Assembly: GCF_000969835.1 (NCBI RefSeq)
Contig: NZ_KQ033913.1
Coordinates: forward strand, 1,379,716 to 1,443,715
DNA from: Parabacteroides goldsteinii DSM 19448 = WAL 12034
Lineage (GTDB): Bacteria > Bacteroidota > Bacteroidia > Bacteroidales > Tannerellaceae
Reading direction: 5' to 3'
DNA length: 64,000 nt
Shown in pieces: positions 1-9,075 of this stretch. Under the pieces are notes generated by a model. It was given only the letters and a program-made list of their open reading frames with translations, had not been told where the DNA came from and made no database searches. Position numbers and translations under genes: made by a program. Numbering within the stretch: the stretch's first letter is position 1; every line of letters begins with the position of its first letter.

Positions 1-480
1 TTGGATGTCTCCGTTATGCAAGAGATTGCCGAAAACCTGCCCATTACGGAAGGTGTCGACCGTCTGATGCGTATCCTCAAAAAGGTTGGTTTCAAGATCG
101 CTATCCTCTCCGGTGGATTCACCTATTTCGGTAACTACCTGAAACAGAAATACAATATTGATTATGTATATGCCAATGAGCTTGAAGTTGAAGATGGAAA
201 GCTGACAGGACGTTATGTCGGAGATATCGTAGATGGCAAGCGGAAAGCAGAACTACTCCGCCTGATCGCTCAGGTTGAGAATGTCGATATCCGTCAGACC
301 GTAGCTGTCGGTGATGGGGCAAATGACCTGCCGATGATCAGCATTGCCGGGTTAGGTATCGCTTTCCATGCCAAACCAAAAGTAAAAGAGACAGCCAAGC
401 AGTCCATCTCCACGATCGGTCTGGATGGTATTTTATATTTCCTGGGATACAAAGATTCCTATTTGGACGAACAAATGTAA
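1..480 (+). CDS. serB: Phosphoserine phosphatase, 3' part (5' end outside window)
   Basis: C-terminal part of a HAD-family phosphoserine phosphatase, which dephosphorylates O-phosphoserine in the last step of serine synthesis. The frame is open at base 1, so the N-terminus, including the catalytic DxD motif and any ACT domains, lies upstream. Visible motifs are the ILSGGF serine motif (about residue 36 of the visible part), the DGKRKAE lysine motif and the GDGANDLPM metal-binding motif. The Dabb gene starts 15 nt after the stop, so the two are probably co-transcribed. Family call is secure; full length cannot be judged. Confidence 0.93.
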   Translation: MDVSVMQEIAENLPITEGVDRLMRILKKVGFKIAILSGGFTYFGNYLKQKYNIDYVYANELEVEDGKLTGRYVGDIVDGKRKAELLRLIAQVENVDIRQTVAVGDGANDLPMISIAGLGIAFHAKPKVKETAKQSISTIGLDGILYFLGYKDSYLDEQM

Positions 481-495
481 TTAATAAAAGCGTTT

Positions 496-798
496 ATGGT
501 AAGACACATTGTAATGTTTAAGCTGACGGAGTTTGCAACTCCTGCCGATAAACTGGCAAAAATGCAGGAAATCAAAACAGGTCTGGAAGCGTTGATCGAC
601 AAGATCGATGTTTTACGTTTGATCCGTGTCGATTTCAATATAAACCCCGAAGAAACCTGGGACGTTATCCTGACTACAGAACTCGATTCGCTCGAAGATG
701 TAAAGACATATGCCAACCACCCTGAACACGTAGCTGTTTCAAAAGGGATTATCGGCCCGGTAAAAGCCGACAGAGCATGTGTTGATTATGAATTCTAA
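496..798 (+). CDS. Dabb (stress-responsive alpha/beta barrel) domain protein
   Basis: A 100-residue single-domain protein of the Dabb family, small dimeric ferredoxin-like folds. It opens MVRHIVMFKL, as these proteins usually do, and carries the typical YANHPEHVAV helix and a CVDYEF C-terminal strand. The biochemical role of most Dabb proteins is unknown; some related folds act on polyketides. It sits 15 nt after serB and 16 nt before a C_GCAxxG_C_C gene, so probably forms a three-gene operon. No specific substrate can be inferred. Confidence 0.85.
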   Translation: MVRHIVMFKLTEFATPADKLAKMQEIKTGLEALIDKIDVLRLIRVDFNINPEETWDVILTTELDSLEDVKTYANHPEHVAVSKGIIGPVKADRACVDYEF

Positions 799-814
799 AT
801 AACACTTCTCTTTT

Positions 815-1288
815 ATGAAGGAGTTTGATATTGAAGAACGTGTAAAAATTGCCGTTCAGAATTTTGAGTCGGGATACAACTGTGCGCAGTCGGTATTTCT
901 GGCTTATTCGGATGTTTTTGAACTGAACCTGGAAATGGCAAAGAAGATGTCCGTATCTTTTGGTGGTGGCGTTGGCCGGATGCGGGAGGTGTGCGGAACA
1001 GTCAGTGCCATGGCTATGCTGGCCGGATTCAAATATCCGGTATTGGACCAACAGGATCAGGAAGCCCGAACAAAGAACTATGCAATGGTTCAAAAAATGT
1101 CCGACCTGTTCAAGGAAAAGCATGGTACGATCATTTGCCGCAGCCTTTTGCCTGCCGCAGAAGCCAGCCAGACTGCTCCGCAACCTTCTGCAAGAACGGC
1201 TGAATATTATGCAAAACGTCCTTGTAGTAAATATGTGGAAGATGCAGCCCGTATAGCAGGACGAATGCTGAAAAACGAATTGGATTGA
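815..1288 (+). CDS. C_GCAxxG_C_C family putative redox protein
   Basis: 157 residues with the cysteine layout of the C_GCAxxG_C_C family: a first cysteine in GYNCAQSV (about residue 22), a GGGVGRMREVCG motif, and later cysteines at TIICRSLL and KRPCSKYV. The family is thought to be redox-active or metal-binding, partly by cysteine conservation, and its function is not established. Here the usual Gly/Cys-rich motif reads VCGTVSAMAMLAG, slightly degenerate. Last gene of the serB-Dabb unit; the stop codon lies inside a hairpin shared with the convergent mgtC. Confidence 0.82.
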   Translation: MKEFDIEERVKIAVQNFESGYNCAQSVFLAYSDVFELNLEMAKKMSVSFGGGVGRMREVCGTVSAMAMLAGFKYPVLDQQDQEARTKNYAMVQKMSDLFKEKHGTIICRSLLPAAEASQTAPQPSARTAEYYAKRPCSKYVEDAARIAGRMLKNELD

Positions 1289-1306
1289 TGGCTCAGGCCA
1301 TCAATC
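1283..1306. terminator. Hairpin shared by two convergent genes
   Basis: Perfect 10-bp stem (GATTGATGGC, loop TCAG, GCCATCAATC). It contains the stop codon of the upstream gene (1286-1288) in the stem and that of mgtC (1293-1295) at the loop. The T tract is weak on the plus strand and better on the minus strand. Confidence 0.6.
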
Positions 1307-1997
1307 TTATTTGAGAAACATATCCTAATGTCCTGATCTCACTGAATAAATTCATATAAGACGACTGGGCTTTCACATTCACTTTATAGGTTATGATAGA
1401 CTTGTTCTGTTCATAAATAGATTCAAAGGAAACACTTACAATATAAATGTTCTTTGATTCAAGTATTTTGCGGACAGCCTTTAAATCAGGAGTTGCGGTC
1501 GTACAAATAATCGTCAGGATCTTATTTACCCCATTCAGGAACATCCTTTTTTCAAGTCTTTCAAGGCTAACCAATATAACTAATGTAAGGCCTGTCCCAA
1601 TCAATGCCGGAACATACATCCCCGCTCCCACGGCCAGACCGATTACGGCAACAACCCAGATACAAGCCGCTGTTGTCAATCCATGAATACTCCCATGGCT
1701 TTGCATAATAGCCCCGGCACCCAAAAAACCGATACCGGTAAGTACCTGGGCAGCAATACGCCCGGGATCACCATTCAGGAAGTTAGGATAACATTGCGGT
1801 ATCCAGATAGATATCAGCATAGCTGCTGCCGACCCCATACAGATCAGTGTAAAGGTTCGCATTCCGGCTTCCCGACGGCGAAACTGGCGCTCCACACCGA
1901 TAATCGCACCTAAAAAGAAACTGACTAATAATTTCACAGCCGCAGTAGTCGGAGTTATAGTTGTATTCTGTAATATATCATTAATTTGGTCAATCAT
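1293..1997 (-). CDS. MgtC/SapB family membrane protein
   Basis: 234-residue MgtC/SapB-like inner-membrane protein. The N-terminal half has about four to five membrane segments and the family signature FFLGAIIGVERQFRRREAGMRTF, given here as key residues E-R-Q and R-R-E-A-G-x-R-T, near residues 25-50. The C-terminal 80 residues form a soluble, ACT-like regulatory part. MgtC relatives are linked to Mg2+ limitation and ATP synthase modulation in enterobacteria; in Bacteroidetes the role is unproven. I use the ATG at 1997, since the in-frame upstream extension begins with TTG. Confidence 0.88.
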   Translation of the reverse strand: MIDQINDILQNTTITPTTAAVKLLVSFFLGAIIGVERQFRRREAGMRTFTLICMGSAAAMLISIWIPQCYPNFLNGDPGRIAAQVLTGIGFLGAGAIMQSHGSIHGLTTAACIWVVAVIGLAVGAGMYVPALIGTGLTLVILVSLERLEKRMFLNGVNKILTIICTTATPDLKAVRKILESKNIYIVSVSFESIYEQNKSIITYKVNVKAQSSYMNLFSEIRTLGYVSQIRLMA

Positions 1998-2108
1998 ATT
2001 TTTCTTCTTTATTATTGGCAAATATAACTATTTATTTGAATATCCCTATATACTTTTCCAAAGCTGTATCCCTTTAGAAAAAGGCTTTATCGTTTCAATT
2101 ATTTAGGG

Positions 2109-2116
2109 TAAATTTG
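2109..2116 (+). promoter_or_regulatory. Promoter -7 element of the MFS gene
   Basis: TAAATTTG matches the Bacteroidetes -7 consensus TAnnTTTG, 20 nt before the MFS start codon. No convincing -33 TTG was found. Confidence 0.5.
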
Positions 2117-2135
2117 CCGGCTTAAAAGACAGCTT

Positions 2136-3317
2136 ATGAAACAAACATTGAAAGAAAACGGTGGACTTCCACCTTTGATCCTCTGGACATTATCTATTGT
2201 TGCCGGTATTTCGGTCGCCAATCTATATTACAACCAGCCTCTTTTAAATATGATACGGCATGATCTCGACGTATCTGAATTTACGACCAACCTGATCGCT
2301 ATGGTTACACAGATTGGTTATGCTTTAGGATTGTTATTCGTTGTGCCACTGGCCGATATGTATAAACGTAAAAAGATAATCGTCACCAATTTTGCTCTTT
2401 TGGTACTTTCACTTTTATGCATTGCCACAGCGCCCAACATTCATATAATCCTGACTGCTTCATTATTTACAGGCATTTGTTCGGTAATACCACAGATATT
2501 CATACCCATCGCCGCCATTTATTCAAAACCGGAAAACAAAGGACGTAACGTAGGGCTGGTCGTTTCAGGATTACTATCCGGAATATTGGTTTCACGGGTC
2601 ATTAGCGGAGTGGTCGGAGAATTGTTCGGCTGGCGTGAAATGTATTATATTGCTGCCGTGCTGATGGTTGTGTGCAGCATCGTAGTGGTTACCGTTTTGC
2701 CGGATATACGCCCTACTTTTAAAGGAAAATACGCCGACCTCATGAAATCTCTTCTATCCTTAGTAAAGGATTATCCGGCTTTACGGATTTATGCAGTCCG
2801 GTCAGGATTGGCTTTCGGCTCTTTTCTGGCTATGTGGTCGTGTCTGGCATTCAAAATGGGACAAGCACCTTTCTTTGCAAACAGCGATGTGGTTGGTATG
2901 TTGGGACTTTGCGGCGTAGCCGGGGCCATGTCGGCCTCGTTGGTTGGAAAATATGTCAGGAAAGTGGGAGTCAGAGCTTTTAATTTCTGGGGATGCGGTT
3001 TGATACTGCTAGCCTGGTTATTACTTTATTTCGGAGGAAACTTTTATACCTCTATTATAGCCGGCATAATTATTATAGATATTGGCATGCAATGTATTCA
3101 GTTAAGTAACCAATCCAGTATTTTCGAATTATGCCCGGCCGCCTCCAACCGGGTCAATACCATATTTATGACAACCTATTTTGTCGGAGGTTCGTTGGGT
3201 ACTTTTCTTTCCGGAACCGCCTGGCAGTTGTTTGGCTGGGCCGGGACTGCCGGTGTAGGAGTCTTTCTTTGCTGTGCTTCTCTATTGGTTACTTTATTAT
3301 CCGCAAAGAAGATATAA
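2136..3317 (+). CDS. MFS transporter
   Basis: 393-residue major facilitator with about twelve hydrophobic segments. The loop 2-3 signature is present as LADMYKRKK (near residue 73), a variant of the GxLaDrxGrr motif. The sequence resembles the drug/sugar-efflux DHA1 branch (AraJ-like), but no substrate can be assigned. It is a single gene with its own TAnnTTTG promoter and a bidirectional terminator behind it, convergent with the alpha-galactosidase. Nothing nearby indicates a specific substrate. Confidence 0.85.
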   Translation: MKQTLKENGGLPPLILWTLSIVAGISVANLYYNQPLLNMIRHDLDVSEFTTNLIAMVTQIGYALGLLFVVPLADMYKRKKIIVTNFALLVLSLLCIATAPNIHIILTASLFTGICSVIPQIFIPIAAIYSKPENKGRNVGLVVSGLLSGILVSRVISGVVGELFGWREMYYIAAVLMVVCSIVVVTVLPDIRPTFKGKYADLMKSLLSLVKDYPALRIYAVRSGLAFGSFLAMWSCLAFKMGQAPFFANSDVVGMLGLCGVAGAMSASLVGKYVRKVGVRAFNFWGCGLILLAWLLLYFGGNFYTSIIAGIIIIDIGMQCIQLSNQSSIFELCPAASNRVNTIFMTTYFVGGSLGTFLSGTAWQLFGWAGTAGVGVFLCCASLLVTLLSAKKI

Positions 3318-3345
3318 AAATACGCTTATCCATATCCAATAATAA

Positions 3346-3382
3346 AAAACGGAGAGACTTATTTATCAAGCCTCTCCGTTTT
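3346..3382. terminator. Bidirectional intrinsic terminator
   Basis: 11-bp stem AAAACGGAGAG / CTCTCCGTTTT with a 15-nt loop between the convergent MFS and alpha-galactosidase genes. The A and T ends serve as U tracts on either strand. Confidence 0.8.
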
Positions 3383-3402
3383 CTATTAATGAATATATCC
3401 TT

Positions 3403-5559
3403 TTATTTTTTCGATATTTCAATCACCCGGCTAGCTAATTGCCTACCGGAAAATACCGGAATACCGACTTTCATCAGATATTCACCGGAATACGTCTTTC
3501 CGTTACATTTTAATATAGATTTGGTATCCGGAAGCAAATTGATCTCTTTTATCTCATACTGAGCTTCTGGAGCCAACCCTTGCAAACGTACAGGTTGTAA
3601 CGTTTCCGCATATCGGGGATGGATATCGAAAGCGAAAAGAACAGCCTTATCCGTCGCTTCATTCACATACATCACAGCAGAATGATTTCCTTCGTAAGGA
3701 GACACCAGACGATACAGGTCGCCATCCAGAATAGCGCTACCCAAACGATTGAAATTCTTCACCGCCCCTTTGCAATATTCCTGTTCTGCCGGAGTCATAT
3801 CATGAATACGGATATCAAAACCCAATTTACCCATCATCGCAACATCCGTACGGAATTTCACGCTTGCATTCTTATTCCAGCTTGTCACATGGGCAGCCAT
3901 TGTCTTGGAAGGGAAGAAATGAGAATACCCCCACTGGATGAAGATACGTTCTATCGGATCCGTATTATCGCTTGGCCAAAACTCGGTGAAGTATTTCAAC
4001 GCTTCATAATCAGAACGTCCGCCGCCACCGGAGCAAAGCATCATCGGCAGGTTCGGATATTTGGCTTTTACACGTTCCAAAACATTATACAATCCTTTTA
4101 CATGTTCAATATATAAATGAGACTGCTGATCTTTCAGATAAGGAGAATAAATATTGGTAATCGGACTGTTGCAATCCCATTTAAAATAAGCGATACCCGG
4201 ATATTTCGTCATCAGATTGTCTACAATTCCAAATACATAATCCTGAACTTTCGGATTACTAAGGTCCAATACCATTTGATTTCTGAAGTAATATTCATCT
4301 CTGTTCGGCAGATGAATTACCCAATCCTTATGTTTTTCATAGAGTTCGCTTTTAGGATTCACCATCTCCGGCTCAATCCATAATCCGAATTTTATACCTT
4401 TGTCGGTTGCCTCTTTCACCAGTTTACCGATGCCGTTCGGCAACTTCGTCACTGTTTCATCCCAGTCACCCAAGCCCTGACGGTCACTGCTACGGGGATA
4501 TTTATTGGCAAACCATCCGTCGTCCAACAGGAACATATCAACTCCCAGCGATTTGGCTTCGTCCATAATATCGACCAGCTTGTCTTCATTAAAATCGAAA
4601 TAAGTGGCTTCCCAGTTATTCAGCAAAGTCATACGCGGTTTATCGCCGTCTTTTACCTGATATTTACGGGCCCATTTATGGAAGTCGCGGCTTGCTTTTC
4701 CTTTCCCTTCCGCACTGAAAGTAAAGATAAACTCAGGAGTCCGGAATATATCCTGTGGCTTCAACGAATATTCTGAAGCATAGTTGTTTATGCCGGAAAG
4801 GATACGCAAATTATTCAAATTATCCACCTCAAAAGTAAAACGGAAATTCCCCGTCCAACCAATGGTTCCGAAAAGGACTTCTCCTTCATTTTCCTTTGAT
4901 TCCTCATTCAGTGCAAGCAAAAAGAAAGGCGAATTGAACATATTGGCACGGCTTCCCAACTTGGTATCCAATACTTTTTTACCAAATGAAAGCTGTTGTT
5001 CCGTCATGTTGACTTCATGTGCCCAGTCTCCGGCAAATTCTGTCAGAAAATATTTACCAGCATTCAAATGAAGCAAAGAAGAAGCATAATTATAAAGCAC
5101 AACCGGCTTCTTCTCCTGATGAGATATCTCGGTATATGTTTTGATTATATTTTCTTCGGCATAAGCAATAAAATGAAGATCAACCGTTACGGGATAAACG
5201 TCGTCTTTCAGTTTAATAACGGTTTCCGTAACACCCGGTTGCAAATCGCTGGTTTTATAAGATACATACTTCAGCAACAGGGAAGGATTGCCGTCATTGT
5301 GCAATATCCGGATAGCCGGTTCGAAATAATCTTCCATACCATGTGTGATATAAGCCTCGCCAAGCATAGGCAACTGGTCGATATCACTATCAAAACGGAG
5401 CTTTTGCCCTACATATGATTGATACAAACGCCCGTTATTACCTACTTTATAAATCAGACTGATATTGTCTGTTGTAATAGGAATAACTGTTTTATCGTTG
5501 GCTTTCAACGATATAGATATAACAATCAGGCAGATTAAAAGAAATAATTTGTTTTTCAT
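3403..5559 (-). CDS. Secreted alpha-galactosidase, glycoside hydrolase family 36
   Basis: 718-residue GH36 enzyme that hydrolyses terminal alpha-1,6-galactosides such as melibiose or raffinose-type sugars. Order: signal peptide (about 1-20), N-terminal beta-sandwich (about 30-290), catalytic TIM barrel (about 305-620) and C-terminal beta domain. The barrel contains LLDDGWF, the nucleophile in YFKWDCN (about D462) and the acid/base in WPSDNTDP (about D531). Being exported, it probably acts in the periplasm or on the outer membrane. It is monocistronic and not part of the SusC/D locus 15 kb away. A repeat-rich 430-bp region lies upstream. Confidence 0.93.
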   Translation of the reverse strand: MKNKLFLLICLIVISISLKANDKTVIPITTDNISLIYKVGNNGRLYQSYVGQKLRFDSDIDQLPMLGEAYITHGMEDYFEPAIRILHNDGNPSLLLKYVSYKTSDLQPGVTETVIKLKDDVYPVTVDLHFIAYAEENIIKTYTEISHQEKKPVVLYNYASSLLHLNAGKYFLTEFAGDWAHEVNMTEQQLSFGKKVLDTKLGSRANMFNSPFFLLALNEESKENEGEVLFGTIGWTGNFRFTFEVDNLNNLRILSGINNYASEYSLKPQDIFRTPEFIFTFSAEGKGKASRDFHKWARKYQVKDGDKPRMTLLNNWEATYFDFNEDKLVDIMDEAKSLGVDMFLLDDGWFANKYPRSSDRQGLGDWDETVTKLPNGIGKLVKEATDKGIKFGLWIEPEMVNPKSELYEKHKDWVIHLPNRDEYYFRNQMVLDLSNPKVQDYVFGIVDNLMTKYPGIAYFKWDCNSPITNIYSPYLKDQQSHLYIEHVKGLYNVLERVKAKYPNLPMMLCSGGGGRSDYEALKYFTEFWPSDNTDPIERIFIQWGYSHFFPSKTMAAHVTSWNKNASVKFRTDVAMMGKLGFDIRIHDMTPAEQEYCKGAVKNFNRLGSAILDGDLYRLVSPYEGNHSAVMYVNEATDKAVLFAFDIHPRYAETLQPVRLQGLAPEAQYEIKEINLLPDTKSILKCNGKTYSGEYLMKVGIPVFSGRQLASRVIEISKK

Positions 5560-5614
5560 TTCATTATTTTACTTGGTTTACAATACGTATTTACTCTACT
5601 TGAAAATTGAAAAC

Positions 5615-5730
5615 AACTATCATACTATCATAATTTTCCTGCATCTTACTGTTTACTAAAGATTTACACAGCTAAAAAACATCCTTCAACTATCATAAAA
5701 CTATCATTATACTATCATACAACTGTCATG
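5615..5730. repeat. ACTATCAT short-repeat clusters
   Basis: AACTATCATACTATCAT at about 5615-5631, then three further ACTATCAT words and a variant ACTGTCAT between 5688 and 5730. The same words recur at 33405-33500, where they form one arm of a large hairpin. Origin and function are unknown. Confidence 0.6.
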
Positions 5731-5837
5731 CTTTTCAGGATATAACCAGTGAGATCAATAGTGTAGTCAGTTATCCGATGATACTTGTATTTTTCATGAA
5801 ACCTACTGTCTTTTTTGACAAAGGTAAGTATTAAAAC

Positions 5838-5929
5838 AAATTGACACCCGGGTGTCAGGTACTTTGAGACCCGGATGTCGACTATGGTTACACCCGGGTG
5901 TATCTATCGGTAACACCCGGATTGGATAA
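5838..5929. repeat. Four-unit 23-bp tandem array with palindromic core ACACCCGGGTGT
   Basis: Four cores centred at 5849.5, 5872.5, 5895.5 and 5918.5, exactly 23 bp apart. Units 1 and 3 carry a perfect ACACCCGGGTGT palindrome; units 2 and 4 read AGACCCGGATGT and ACACCCGGATTG. The flanks between cores are little conserved, unlike a simple tandem duplication, which suggests selection on the core and spacing. It lies about 280-370 bp before the alpha-galactosidase start and just after pyrD. It resembles a second array at 26585-26677. Confidence 0.75.
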
Positions 5930-5989
5930 ATAATAAGTCCCTTTTCTTGTCAAATAAAACAAGTAAGTCTTTCTATTTAATCAATAGGT

Positions 5990-6901
5990 TTATACATCCA
6001 AAGCCCCTATAAGCTCTTTGGCAGATTTGAATCCATGTCTGTCCAGGTATTCATTCATGCCATCGATCACTTTTACAGAGACAGTCGGATCTATAAAATT
6101 ATAGGTTCCAATCTGTATGGCAGTAGCTCCGGCCAACATAAACTCGACGGCATCTTTCCAGTTGGAAATACCTCCCAAACCGATGATAGGAATCTTAACT
6201 GCTTTGTAAGTTTGCCATACCATACGCAGGGCAACCGGCTTTACACAAGGACCGGAAAGGCCACCGGTTATTGTAGATAATATAGGTTTACGTTTCTCTG
6301 CGTCAATGGCCATGCCAAGCATGGTATTGATAAGTGAAACAGAGTCGGCACCTTCGGCTTCGACCGCTTTGGCTATCTCGGTAATGTCGGTTACATTAGG
6401 AGAAAGTTTTACAATAAGGGTCTTGGGATAAACCTTACGGACAGCCTTCACAACCTCGGCAGCACCACAGGTTGTAACCCCGAAAGCCATACCACCTTGC
6501 TTCACATTCGGGCAGGAAATATTAAGTTCGATAGCCGGAATTTTATCCAGTTCAGCTATTTTTTCTGCACATTCCACGTATGTTTCCACCGACGAACCGC
6601 TCACATTTACGATCATATGCGTATCGATATCCTTAATAGCAGGATAGATATGATCTACGAAATATTGTGCTCCTTTATTTTGCAGGCCTACCGCATTTAA
6701 CATTCCGGAAGGAGTTTCCGCCATGCGGGGATACAGATTTCCTTCACGTGGTTGGATGGTTGTTCCTTTTACAAAAATACCACCCAGTCTTGAAATATCC
6801 ATAAAGTCTGAATATTCGACTCCGTATCCAAATGTACCCGAAGCAGTCATTACCGGGTTTTTTAACTGCAAATTTCCTATGTTTACATTTAATTCAGCCA
6901 T
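5990..6901 (-). CDS. pyrD: Dihydroorotate dehydrogenase B, catalytic subunit
   Basis: 303-residue class 1B dihydroorotate dehydrogenase, the FMN barrel that oxidises dihydroorotate to orotate in pyrimidine synthesis. The catalytic-base cysteine typical of class 1B is visible in [11 protein letters not shown] (about residue 130), with GTFGYG and the phosphate-binding [11 protein letters not shown] loop. The start overlaps the end of pyrK by 13 bp, so both subunits are translated from one message, as expected for the NAD-dependent PyrD-PyrK heterotetramer. Confidence 0.96.
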   Translation of the reverse strand: MAELNVNIGNLQLKNPVMTASGTFGYGVEYSDFMDISRLGGIFVKGTTIQPREGNLYPRMAETPSGMLNAVGLQNKGAQYFVDHIYPAIKDIDTHMIVNVSGSSVETYVECAEKIAELDKIPAIELNISCPNVKQGGMAFGVTTCGAAEVVKAVRKVYPKTLIVKLSPNVTDITEIAKAVEAEGADSVSLINTMLGMAIDAEKRKPILSTITGGLSGPCVKPVALRMVWQTYKAVKIPIIGLGGISNWKDAVEFMLAGATAIQIGTYNFIDPTVSVKVIDGMNEYLDRHGFKSAKELIGALDV

Positions 6902-7671
6902 CTCAATTTCTCTATATTAAATACGGGACCTTCAGTACAAACACATACATGACCTTCTTGGGTATTTTCCACACAGCATAGGCAAGCACCTATACCACAA
7001 GCCATTGTATTTTCCAATGAGACTTCGCATGTGATCGATTCAGCGGCGGCATATTTGGCAACAGCTACCATCATCGGCTTCGGTCCACATGTGTAAATCC
7101 GGTCAAAATGAACATTTTTCAATACGGAATGATTTGTTACATAGCCTTTTTCACCCAAAGTGCCGTCTTCGGTAGTTATGTGAACAGTTCCTATCTTCGC
7201 AAACTCATCCAACTGTAACACATCATCCTTTGAACGGGCTCCCAACAGAAATACCGGTTCAAAACCGGCGTTCTTCAAGGCTGATCCCAGGCATAACATC
7301 GGAGCAGTACCGACACCACCACCAATAAGCAGTAATTTCTGATTTTTATCTTCACTGGCAGGAATTGTAAAACTGTTACCCAATGGCAACATGATATTTA
7401 CAATATCTCCGGGACGGTATTCCGCCATACAACGTGTACCATCGCCAACCAATTGGATAAGCAACCACAATTCGTTGGTTGTTCTATCTACAAAGTTGAT
7501 TGAAATAGGCCGGCGAAGAAATGTTGTAGGAGAGTTATCCACGAGCACCTGAACGAACTGGCCGGGAAGCATTTCCGGCAAAGTGTCGTCGCAGGTTAAC
7601 TTTAGCAGGCAATAATTTTTATGAAGGCGGTTGTTTTCAGTTACCTTCATATCTAACATGTACTTCTTCAT
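6889..7671 (-). CDS. pyrK: Dihydroorotate dehydrogenase B, electron-transfer subunit
   Basis: 260-residue iron-sulfur flavoprotein that passes electrons from PyrD to NAD+. FAD-binding residues are in FLRRPISIN, the nucleotide-binding glycines in [12 protein letters not shown], and the C-terminal [2Fe-2S] cysteines in [10 protein letters not shown] plus [11 protein letters not shown]. First gene of the pyrK-pyrD unit. A clear promoter lies upstream at 7697-7727. Confidence 0.96.
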   Translation of the reverse strand: MKKYMLDMKVTENNRLHKNYCLLKLTCDDTLPEMLPGQFVQVLVDNSPTTFLRRPISINFVDRTTNELWLLIQLVGDGTRCMAEYRPGDIVNIMLPLGNSFTIPASEDKNQKLLLIGGGVGTAPMLCLGSALKNAGFEPVFLLGARSKDDVLQLDEFAKIGTVHITTEDGTLGEKGYVTNHSVLKNVHFDRIYTCGPKPMMVAVAKYAAAESITCEVSLENTMACGIGACLCCVENTQEGHVCVCTEGPVFNIEKLRWLN

Positions 7672-7696
7672 ATAATATGATTACTCAATTTCTATA

Positions 7697-7727
7697 CAAA
7701 GATACATGAATAAGATGTATATTACAA
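7697..7727 (-). promoter_or_regulatory. Promoter of pyrK-pyrD
   Basis: On the minus strand a TTG (7725-7727) and TATCTTTG (7697-7704) are separated by 20 nt, matching the Bacteroidetes promoter consensus. The start codon of pyrK follows about 25 nt later. Confidence 0.65.
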
Positions 7728-7734
7728 TGTTGGG

Positions 7735-8184
7735 TTAGTCTTTCTTGTTTTTTTCGGGGGTAAAAGTCTCAAACGTATTATCTGAATAGAATATCATTAT
7801 TTTGCTCACATTTCTGGAAGGCTTATCCTGGCATACAATCTGTTCAATAACAGGCTGTTTAGTAGTGTTTACAGGTGTTTCAACTCTAATTTCCTTGCGA
7901 TATTCGGGAGAATCTTGTACGTTGGACGGAATTATCGTCGTATTTGTAAACAAATTGGGCTCAGTTAACACATGTTCACGCATCATAGTGCCTTTACCAA
8001 ATAAAAGCCAGTCGGAGTCTACGTATGTAAACCGTTCCAATATTTTAATTAGTACATCCAGGCTCGGATTATTTCTGCCGGATATAATATGCGACATAGC
8101 CGAACGTTGGATACCGATTGCTTCGGCAAATTTAGAAGGAGTCAATCCTTCGTGTTCCATTACTGCTAAAATACGTTCTTTCAT
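7735..8184 (-). CDS. XRE-family helix-turn-helix regulator
   Basis: 149-residue protein with an N-terminal lambda-repressor-like helix-turn-helix (about residues 1-60: SKFAEAIGIQRSAMSHIISGRNNPSLDVL), followed by a 90-residue tail without a recognisable domain. No S24 peptidase part is present. The ATG at 8184 is preferred over an in-frame TTG two codons earlier. Downstream lies pyrK, which has its own promoter. The unusually long non-coding region upstream, rich in TGTAA(A)C words, may contain its operators; this is inference. Confidence 0.82.
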   Translation of the reverse strand: MKERILAVMEHEGLTPSKFAEAIGIQRSAMSHIISGRNNPSLDVLIKILERFTYVDSDWLLFGKGTMMREHVLTEPNLFTNTTIIPSNVQDSPEYRKEIRVETPVNTTKQPVIEQIVCQDKPSRNVSKIMIFYSDNTFETFTPEKNKKD

Positions 8185-9075
8185 TACCAAAATACGATTT
8201 ATTTACCAAAAATCACTGCCAATCTGTCTGTTTACATGAATATAGTATAGAATTATATACTGGCACAAATATAAATCATTATTTCCAATTGTGCAATTTA
8301 TTTTTATAATCACACACAGACATATTTGTAACACATAGTATAATAATGTAACGCATACTTTTGTAAACCCCTATAACAAGCCTCTAAAAGAGATTAAAGT
8401 AGCATTGATGATTTTATTAAATAAAAACCTGTTGTATAGGTGATTAAAGATTATTATTTTAGCTAAAATGACTTCTATTTCACATTTATATACGAGAATA
8501 TTGCCATAAATTAATGTAAACGATTAATTTAATTAGATAACAGGCTGGGTTTTGATATTTTATCATACATATTTGCAATAACAGTATTTAAACCTATTTT
8601 TATTGATTTATATTAGTAATGTATATTGGTTACATTTGTATTTGCACCACTATAGATACATAAGTAACGCACTTGTTTTATTTACGTAAACGTATCTGAT
8701 CTGACACAAATGTTACAGCAGACATATCTGTTATTGTTGTAAACAAGCAATACACTGTTGAAAAATGTTTCTGACAATTTGTCCTATCCTATGTGAATAA
8801 TTCAGGAAGAAAGCGGATACTTTTGTATCTTTCACTCTAAAACTTGATTTTTTCGTGATATTTGTGAACAATTATACGGGAAGAAAGAAATATTGAATTC
8901 TCAGAGGGGTAAAATGTAAACTAAGCTATTGAAAAACAAAACAAAGAAGGTCATTTTGAAGGTTCATAAATCCGAGCATTCCAGAGAAATAACGATAAAA
9001 AACAAAAACTGCATGTGCACTAATTCAAATTTTTAGTGACACATACAGTTTTTCTATTGTTAAGTACATTTTATG
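8185..9075. other. AT-rich non-coding gap with repeated TGTAA(A)C words
   Basis: About 890 bp between the XRE gene and the end of holA with no credible coding region. A TATATTTG element on the minus strand (8265-8272) is a likely XRE promoter. TGTAAC or TGTAAAC, in either orientation, occurs at 8230, 8327, 8347, 8362, 8515, 8629, 8712, 8738 and 8915, more than I would expect by chance. The holA terminator closes the region. Confidence 0.5.
9004..9053. terminator. Terminator of holA
   Basis: Long bulged stem pairing AAAAACTGCATGTGCACTA with the region TAGTGACACATACAGTTTTT, ending in a T run on both strands, 23 nt after the holA stop. Confidence 0.75.

Larger units (their letters stand above)
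5560..5989. other. Repeat-rich intergenic region upstream of the alpha-galactosidase
   Basis: 430 bp without a credible gene, between the start of the alpha-galactosidase gene and the end of pyrD, both on the minus strand. It holds two clusters of ACTATCAT words (about 5615-5637 and 5688-5730) and a four-unit palindromic 23-bp array (5838-5929). A weak CTTGT/ACAAG hairpin at about 5954-5973 may end the pyr transcript. I see no clear promoter consensus for the alpha-galactosidase. Confidence 0.6.

Noticed and set aside
5838..5929. Possible CRISPR array
   Set aside because: The repeats are only about 12 bp with 11-bp spacers, there are four units, and no cas genes are present. The same applies to the array at 26585-26677.
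8185..9075. Chromosomal replication origin
   Set aside because: The gap is AT-rich, but I see only one DnaA-box-like word (TGTGAATAA at 8792) and no dnaA or other origin-linked genes beyond holA.
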